Position numbers and translations under genes: made by a program | Part shown: one piece after another, positions 57,696 to 64,000 of the stretch | How positions within the stretch are numbered: position 1 is the stretch's first letter | Layout of the letters: every line of letters starts with the position of its first letter | The notes under the pieces: generated by a model | The model's database searches: none | Seen by the model: the letters and a program-made list of their open reading frames with translations, nothing else | What the model was told of the DNA's origin: nothing | Assembly: GCA_003290165.1 (NCBI GenBank) | Contig: QNQO01000523.1 | Coordinates: forward strand, 62,001-126,000 | Reading direction: 5' to 3' | From: Berberis thunbergii | Taxonomy: Eukaryota > Streptophyta > Magnoliopsida > Ranunculales > Berberidaceae | Length of the DNA stretch: 64,000 nt

Positions 57696-58912
57696 TGGGA
57701 CTGCGTGCAATTCCATTAATTGAATGAATGTGGACGGGTGCAGTTATACTTTGAACTGTCACCCCTTCATTCCTCGCATAGCATTTAATGCAAATACGAC
57801 TGTTGGGTGACCTCCTTCTGTGACCGTCGTGCCTATGTATAAGCTAGTTCTCATAGGGTCAAGGCATTACCATGAGTATTGTAGAGCATGTTCCTTAAAT
57901 GTGTATTTTCAAAGAATGTGTTTTTGCCTCTACAAGGGACGAAGGAGAGTCCTCATTGATGGAGTCTCCGAATGTCATGACATTTGCAGCGATGAATCCT
58001 AACAAGGCTTGATATTGGAGGAAACCACCCGATTTGAGTAAGCTTCTGGTGCTTCCATGGGACCCCCGAATTTGTTCTTACATCACAAAGAAAAAGTACG
58101 AACTTCCCCTTAGGGGCCAAGTTTGTCTTCCATCTTCTGGTGCTCCCATGGCGTCTTCCGCCATATAACACTCGCAACCAACTTTGGGTGGTTGTTTCCA
58201 CTGGACCTTCCTAGGATTCACTCATGATGACCCAACAGGAAGGCAGATTGGCGGAGTGAAGCTCCAGTGTGTGTGGCCTGCAGCTTTGGGGAGCTGATTT
58301 TGCATCACCTCAGCATCCCTTATTTGAGAGATCACACGAGTAGCCGGCTTTGGGTTGTTTCTTCCACTACTACGTCTTTTGTTTTTCACTTTCAAATCCT
58401 CTTATGGAAGGCAGATTAGCTAAGCAAAGTCTTGACACGTGTTCCGGTGGATCTTCGCTTGCACCTTGGGTATAAAAATACTTGTAGTGTGTAAACTTCT
58501 TACTGGCTAGTCGATCAAGCTTTGTAATAACTTTCTGATTATCAATAAATTATGTTTTTCTGAATTTGTTTTTGTTATACACTCTAAATGAATGTGTGCA
58601 TGTTGGCCTGTGCGAACAATTATCTTGACTACCAAAAAATGTGAGACTATTTAACTTTGAGTAGGGACTGGGCTGGTCTGGTCTTGAAGGAGACGCGCAT
58701 GGCCTTGAATCATCCTGCGTAGTTCTCTTGGCAGAATAGTCTGATGCGCTAATAATGGTTAAATCACCAAAGAGTGATCTTCATGTAGGCGGGTAATGTT
58801 TTGCCCTTTTTTAGTAGGTGCTGGCCTATCCTATCGAAGTACTGCTACTTAGCTCTGTAGAACTGGAGTGAAAGAGAAATCGTTTAGGTTTCTCATGACT
58901 AGATTCTGAATC
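57696..58912 (+). pseudogene. Antisense unit 2 homologue in the H-like element
   Basis: Aligns on the plus strand with 52300-53340 of B: TATA-like 'ctatgtataagc' near 57831, then a frame reading 'MESPNVMTFAAMN' (B: 'LESSNVMTIASMS') and a heavily broken continuation. At 58543 'caataaatta' contains AATAAA at the place of the B 3' end. Here the unit lies immediately next to the PPT and 3' LTR, without the tandem repeat and antisense ORF 1. Sequence from about 58600 resembles the spacer after protease in B. Interrupted by F at 58913. Confidence 0.5.
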
Positions 58913-60648
58913 TGTAACAACCGTTAATTTTTTCACTGTGTGATTTTAGAGCTTTTCGATTCAAAACAATGATTTTTAGAAAAATAATTTGGAAGTTTTT
59001 ATAATTATTTTCTGGATTTTTAGGTGGGTGCCCTTAAAATTCAGTAGGGGAAAATAGCCACCCACTTATAAAACAAAATTTCCACCTTTTCTCTTTTGTT
59101 TTTCCTCTGTTTTTTTCCAGAGCGTATTTCTTCTCTGCGAACTCTTTATTTTCCGTCTGCAATTGGAGTTAGTCAGTGCACCTCCACCAAAATCTCCCAA
59201 TATCTTTTCTGTTTTTCTTCCTCTTTATTCCCTTTTCCTTTTACAATTTCGTGCTCAAAATCAAAAAAATCATAGAGTTTGAGCTCCATCGTAGCAGTCA
59301 CTGGCGAAGTGAGCAATGCTACTCCGAATGACTTTTCTTGTTGCGGTTGGGGCGTCAGTTGGAATCCGTATGCCTTACATACAGAGGGTGTTGGATGGTT
59401 GACTGTAAATTATGAAATAAATGGGTGCAAGTTCATTAGGGGGGTTCCCTAGCATGAATCCAAGATGCCAGTTTCCAGCATGAATACGAGTGAGTTGTGA
59501 TTCACTATTCCATGGGTTTGTAGCATTGTTCCAGCCAGTCTCCAGCCTGTTGCTCTATTCGGAGACGTCTTACTAGAGTTGAGGGTTTTCGCAGAGTTTT
59601 CATAAAAATTTGGGATTCATCAGAGTAGTCATCGGATTTGTTTCACTGTTTTGGGGTGTTTGGACCGATTCTTTCAGAGTTGTTCCCGGAGAAATTGAGC
59701 ATTAGTGTTGTCGGAGTTCAGATTCTCTTTTGTGTGGCTCGTCGAAGTCAAGGTCTATTTTAGGGAGCTTCTGGAATTGCGGACTAGGTGTTTTGTTAAT
59801 TTGGAATTTGGTTTCGAAAACCCATTCCACATAGGTTAGTAGACATCCCCTTTTAAATTTTGATTTATTGGCATTTCAGAGTATGTTGAAGAGTATTGTT
59901 GAGCACCTGTGTTGTTGGTGCTTTTGAGCCCCTGTGTTGTTGAGCACTTGGAAGATGTTGTAACACCTTGGCTGGGTAGGCAGCGGAAGGATATGGCCGA
60001 CAAACTACCAACGAAAGAGTATTGTTGTGACATTGATATGATGATAATGATTTGATGATATTAATGTTGTTGAACACTTGCATATATACCCCTTTCGAAA
60101 GAAAGAACTACGCCAAACTAGTAAAGGGACTAGCACTTATCCTTGAGAAATGACGCATTTCTGTGTAGGGAAACTGAGAACTGGCTAAGCATATTTGAGT
60201 GTAGCATTTCACATGCATATCCATATCATGATGGAGCATTCATATTTGAAAAGTGGTGGTGCATCGTATTCATTATTTGTATATCTGTCTTATTTGATAA
60301 TATGTGTTAATTAGGGAATAGATGTTTTGGTTCTCCCCATACTAGCTAATGCTGACTCGTTTGCTTGTTTTGTGGAAAATGGGTGTACCCCTACTTGGGT
60401 GCAGGTGGTGGTCTTGTTGGTAGCAGTGTTATAGAAGGTGCAAGAGGCGCCAGGTGGCCTATTGGTTGTCTACGTGGTCAGACGACCGAGTGGTATAAAC
60501 TAGGTCAAAGTGTGGTGTGATTTAGCTTATTTTGTCATGGAATAGTACATGTAACCATTGGCAAGTAAAATAAATGGAAAAGAAATTTAGGTTGCGTTGC
60601 GTCTTAGTTGTCGAGATATTTCAGTTTCTTGATAATCGGGGCTTGACA
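58913..60648 (+). mobile_element. Element F, 5' LTR
   Basis: 1,736 bp, TGTAACAACCGTTAATTT to CGGGGCTTGACA, the same terminal form as the G/D4 LTRs but plus strand. TATA-like 'cttataaaac' at about 59065 is followed by a pyrimidine-rich leader. Matches 62041 onward. Confidence 0.8.
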
Positions 60649-60651
60649 GTT

Positions 60652-60663
60652 TAGTATCAGAGC
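60652..60663 (+). other. Primer-binding site of element F
   Basis: TAGTATCAGAGC, one base from the common plant initiator-Met PBS TGGTATCAGAGC, 3 bp after the LTR. Confidence 0.7.
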
Positions 60664-62040
60664 CATGGTTGCATTAAGCAACAGTGCTTAGCTTGCCTTT
60701 GGATGTGGGATTGGGTAGACAAGTTAGAAGTGTTAGTGTGTTGTTTGGTCTTTGTGTAGACCCGAGTTTTCACTTTGAGAGGTGATAGTGCCTAATAGAT
60801 GCCCGTCGTTGATGTGTTGATAAGGAAATTTGAGAAATATTAGTAATTTTTCTGTGGGTTGAGTCCATCTTTGAAGAGGTTTGTGATATCCTTTTCTAGA
60901 GAGTCATTTGAGATATTGGTGGATATGATATTGCCTTGAAAAAACTTTACATTGTTGGTTACTGGAGGAATTTAGTGAACAATACTATTATAGTCATTAA
61001 TAGTTGTAATCTGGATCACAGTGTTTGAGGTGAATATTTGCATTGAAATGAATATCAATAGCACTTTGTGGTATGTATGACTCTTAGTAATTGACCAAAG
61101 AGTTTTTCTTGGTGCGCACTGACACACTCTGTGATATGTGTTGTTTGCTTTTATAGTTGATTTGTTTTGATAGTTGATTTGTTATTTTTTTTGGTTTAGT
61201 TATTGGTTGGATTGTTCTAGAATGGTTTGGGTCCATGCTTATAGTTGTAGGAGTTTCTTTGATTGTAGAATTGCAATGAAGAAACTTAGTCTACTTTGTT
61301 TATATGATCCATGAAGTTGCAGGCAATGATGAGTAGTGTAATACCCTCATTATGTACTCTTGGGTGTAACATGGATGCATCTAGTTGTATAGGTTTTAAG
61401 TCATGTGTCAGACCTGAACCGTTTGATAAAGAAATTGTTAAATCGTTCTTCGGTGCATATGAAACATGCTAGAATGTCTAATAATTGTTGAATGATTGTT
61501 GAGAATATGAAGCTAGGGAGTTATGTATTGGATTATGGGAGTTGCATGTTTATAAATTGTGTATGTTAATTCATGAGATTCGAGTTTTGAAAATGTTATT
61601 TATGAAGGGTGGTTTGAGAGTCATTTTTGTTGAATTTATATACTTGTTTGATTAGTTTTGGTAATTTGATTGGTGTGGTTTGGTTGCTAAGATTTTTCCG
61701 ATTCATTTGTGTTTTTATTGTTTATCTTACAATGTTTATTTCGAGCTCATTTTGTGATAGTCTTTATTCAAAATGAACTGACCGACGGTGTAGAATGAAG
61801 AAACATATGTGAAATCGAGTTAAGAATTGGTGATGATGAATACATGTGAATTACTTAAATTATTTATTTTTGAGATTTATGACGTAACCCTTAACCTTGT
61901 TCAGTGGAGTGATCAGAGGGGTGATGTAATTTGGGAATCAATATAGCAGTTTCGGCAGTTGCATCCTCACCTCTTCTTCCATAAGTTTGCTTGTGTTATG
62001 TTTAATCTCTAGGACGAGATTTTTTTTTAGGTGTGTATGA
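60664..62040 (+). other. Non-coding interior of element F
   Basis: About 1.38 kb without any ORF above 60 codons and no gag or pol motif. Near the end, 'ctaggacgagattttttttt' (about 62010-62029) resembles the 3' flank and PPT region of chromovirus elements, now degenerate. Confidence 0.6.
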
Positions 62041-62720
62041 TGTAACAACCGTTAATTTTTCCATTGTGTGAGTTTAGAGTTTTTGGATTCAAAAAAGTGA
62101 TTTTAAAGTTCTTTGAATTTAAATGATTTTTAGAAATTTTTCTAGAATTTTTTGGATATCTTAGGTGGGGTCCCCGGAAAATCTCATAGGGGCAACTAGC
62201 CACCTACTTATAAAAACAAAATTTCCCCCTTTCTCTTCATATTCCTTGATTTTTTCCATAGCGTCTCTCTTCTTTGGGAACTATTTCTTCTCCGTCTGCT
62301 ATCGGATTTAGTCAGCTTATCTCTGCCCAAATCTCCCCATGTCTTCTCTGTTTTTCTTTTTCTTCATTACCTCTTCCTTCTCCTTCAACTTCGTGCTTAA
62401 AATCAGAGAAATCATAGAATATGAGCTCGATCAGAGCTATCACTCGCGGAACGAGCAACACTACTCCAATCTACCATTCTAGTAGCGGTTGGGGCGTCGA
62501 TTTGAATCTGTAAGCCCCACATACAGAGGGTGAGCGTGGTTAGCAAGAAATTATGAAATCAATGGGTGCATGTTCATTAGGGGATTCCCCAGCATGAATC
62601 CGAGATGTGATCGTATGGGTGAGCTGTGGGTTTACCATTTTGTGGGTTTGTAGCATTGTTCTTGTTCGTCTCTGACCTCTTGTTTTGTTTGGAGACGTTG
62701 TACCAGAGTAATAGAGACCT
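62041..62720 (+). mobile_element. Element F, 3' LTR, truncated by E
   Basis: Starts TGTAACAACCGTTAATTT and matches 58913-59580 ('cacctacttataaaa', 'tggggcgtc', 'gtgggtttgtagcattgttc'). The match ends near 62708, just before element E. Confidence 0.75.
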
Positions 62721-63004
62721 TGACCTTTTGATTGGAGATCAAACCACCTAGATCCTTTGATTGGGGATCAACCACCAAATAAATTAAATAAAACTTGTAT
62801 TGCTTACCTAAACTCTATTACATCATATGTATTTATAACTGAAAGCAAAATAATACTTCCTAATTGAATTCAAACCTAATTCTAAAAATAATACTTCCTA
62901 ATTGAATTCAACCTAATTCTAATCAAACAATAATTCCTAATTCAAAAATAGAACTAAGACATTCTAATCTCAAGTAACTACTAAATAGGATTGGTATCCT
63001 AACA
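62721..63004 (-). mobile_element. Element E, 3' LTR (284 bp, minus strand)
   Basis: On the minus strand it starts TGTTAGGATACCAATCC after the integrase stop and a 'ggcggcgtggaa' purine tract, and ends CAAAAGGTCA. Contains a duplicated block with 'aatacttcctaattgaattc' (62851 and 62889) and an inverted 'ttgattgg...gatcaa' motif. The short LTR fits the Reina-type chromoviruses. Confidence 0.65.
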
Positions 63005-63033
63005 TTCCACGCCGCCTGAAACAAGGCTTGTCC

Positions 63034-64000
63034 TCAAGCCTGAAAATCTGGAAAACGGACACGAAACTGCTCGTAGTCTTCCCAAGTAGCTTCCTCCACA
63101 GGACGGTCGGTCCACTTGATAAGCCAGCGTGTAACGGGCTTATTATTGCGTTCAAATAACCCTCGATCAAGCAGCTTCTCCGGGACCCACGAGGGTTCAT
63201 TGGCAATAATAGGTAAAGTAGGGTCTGGAGTAATACCATTACCTAACTTCTGCTTTAAAAGAGAAACATGGAAAACGGGGTGGATACGAGACGCAGCCGG
63301 AAGATCAAGTTTGTAAGCCACAGAACCGATCTTTTCAAGGATGCGAAAAGGCCCATGAAACTTAGGAGAAAGCTTAGAGTAAGTGTGAGATGCAGCCGTG
63401 GATTGACGATATGGTTGCAGGCGTAAGAAAACCCAATCATTAACTTCAAAATGGCGCTCAGTGCGCTTGCCATCAGCATATAGTTTCATACGTGCCTGAG
63501 CCTGATGAAGGTTATTCTTGAGAACTTGCAGAGTGCGATCACGGTCCCGTAAAGCAAGGTCAACGGCATGAACCGCGGTGCTACCAGGTATATAGGTTGA
63601 GATCGTCGGAGGGGCCCGACTATAAACAGCCTCGAAGGGAGTCATTTTGATGTCACTATGATATGTAGTATTGTACCACCATTCAGCCCAAGGTAACCAT
63701 TTTGTCCAACGACTAGGATGATGACTAGCAAAACAGCGAAGATAACACTCCAAGGTACGATTGGTAACTTCAGTTTGACCATCAGTTTGGGGATGATAGG
63801 CGGAACTACGACATAATTGAGTATCTTGCATCTCAAAAAAGGCCTCCCAAAAATTACTTAAGAAAACCGGATCACGATCGCTCACAATAGAACGAGGCAT
63901 ACCATGGAGGCGAGTGACGTCCCGCACAAAGACTTCGGCAACTGAAGACGCGGTGTAAGGATGAGCCAAAGAACTGAAGTGCGCATACTTGGAAAGACGA
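63034..64000 (-). CDS. Element E integrase with C-terminal chromodomain (partial)
   Basis: C-terminal part of a Ty3/gypsy polyprotein, open from the window edge ('RLSKYAHF', the end of the integrase block whose first catalytic Asp lies just outside) to the stop at 63034. The second Asp of the DDE triad is in 'IVSDRDPVF' and the Glu in 'DGQTEVTNR'. The GPY/F motif reads 'FHGPFRILEKIGSVAYKL', then 'RIHPVFHVSLLK'. The last ~35 residues ('RWLIKWTDRPVEEATWED') form a chromodomain that targets insertion to heterochromatin in this family. No stop or frameshift over more than 320 codons, the best-preserved coding region in the window. Reina-like chromovirus by the short LTR and domain order; the rest of pol is outside. 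Confidence 0.9.
   Translation of the reverse strand, partial: RLSKYAHFSSLAHPYTASSVAEVFVRDVTRLHGMPRSIVSDRDPVFLSNFWEAFFEMQDTQLCRSSAYHPQTDGQTEVTNRTLECYLRCFASHHPSRWTKWLPWAEWWYNTTYHSDIKMTPFEAVYSRAPPTISTYIPGSTAVHAVDLALRDRDRTLQVLKNNLHQAQARMKLYADGKRTERHFEVNDWVFLRLQPYRQSTAASHTYSKLSPKFHGPFRILEKIGSVAYKLDLPAASRIHPVFHVSLLKQKLGNGITPDPTLPIIANEPSWVPEKLLDRGLFERNNKPVTRWLIKWTDRPVEEATWEDYEQFRVRFPDFQA

Overview
This window looks like pericentromeric heterochromatin from a flowering plant, probably a eudicot. I found no host gene. Nearly everything can be assigned to two classes: a tandem satellite with a 170-bp monomer (about 75 monomers in two blocks), and LTR retrotransposons, most of them non-autonomous, broken and nested. 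The plant assignment rests on plant-type retroelement lineages (an Athila-like gag, Tat-like gag-protease, an integrase with a chromodomain), a primer-binding site complementary to plant tRNA-Asp, and the satellite architecture. The species cannot be told from the sequence.

Layout. 1-5827: an Athila-like gag-only element ('I') with a partial 5' LTR, tRNA-Asp PBS, gag broken by one TAG, no pol, a long non-coding 3' region, a PPT and a truncated 3' LTR. 5828-8526: satellite block 1. 8527-11300: a complete related LTR plus PBS and leader ('J') lying inside the satellite. 11301-21330: satellite block 2, whose second half (about 14.98-20.69 kb) is a higher-order repeat of about 1.63 kb. 21331-22870: 5' end of a minus-strand Tat-like element ('H': gag, PBS, LTR). 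22871-28140 and 46273-47239: element 'G', two roughly 3-kb LTRs around only about 0.33 kb of interior.

Element 'A' (28141-46272, TSD AGTTG) is inserted in the right LTR of G. Element 'C' (32488-41381, TSD CACAT) is inserted in A. A 3.7-kb solo LTR 'D4' (32652-36361) is inserted in the left LTR of C. Element 'B' (47240-56522, minus strand) is a second, undisturbed copy of the A family. 56523-57262 ends a CACTA-like element. 57263-58912 is the 3' end of an H-like element. 'F' (58913 to about 62720) is an LTR-LTR element with a 1.4-kb non-coding interior. 'E' (62721 to the window end, minus strand) is a chromovirus with an uninterrupted integrase-chromodomain reading frame, and it truncates F.

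The most interesting system is the A/B family: about 9.2-9.3 kb, with Tat-like gag and protease, no reverse transcriptase or integrase seen, and two antisense modules. The larger antisense ORF (about 770 codons in B) contains a short intron at the same codon and in the same phase, with GT...AG borders, in both copies although the copies are otherwise diverged. This argues that it is, or was, transcribed antisense and spliced. The second antisense unit has its own TATA-like box, a conserved ORF and an AT-rich 3' end, and recurs in the H-like fragment. No element in the window shows a reverse transcriptase. Only E, which runs off the window, could be autonomous.
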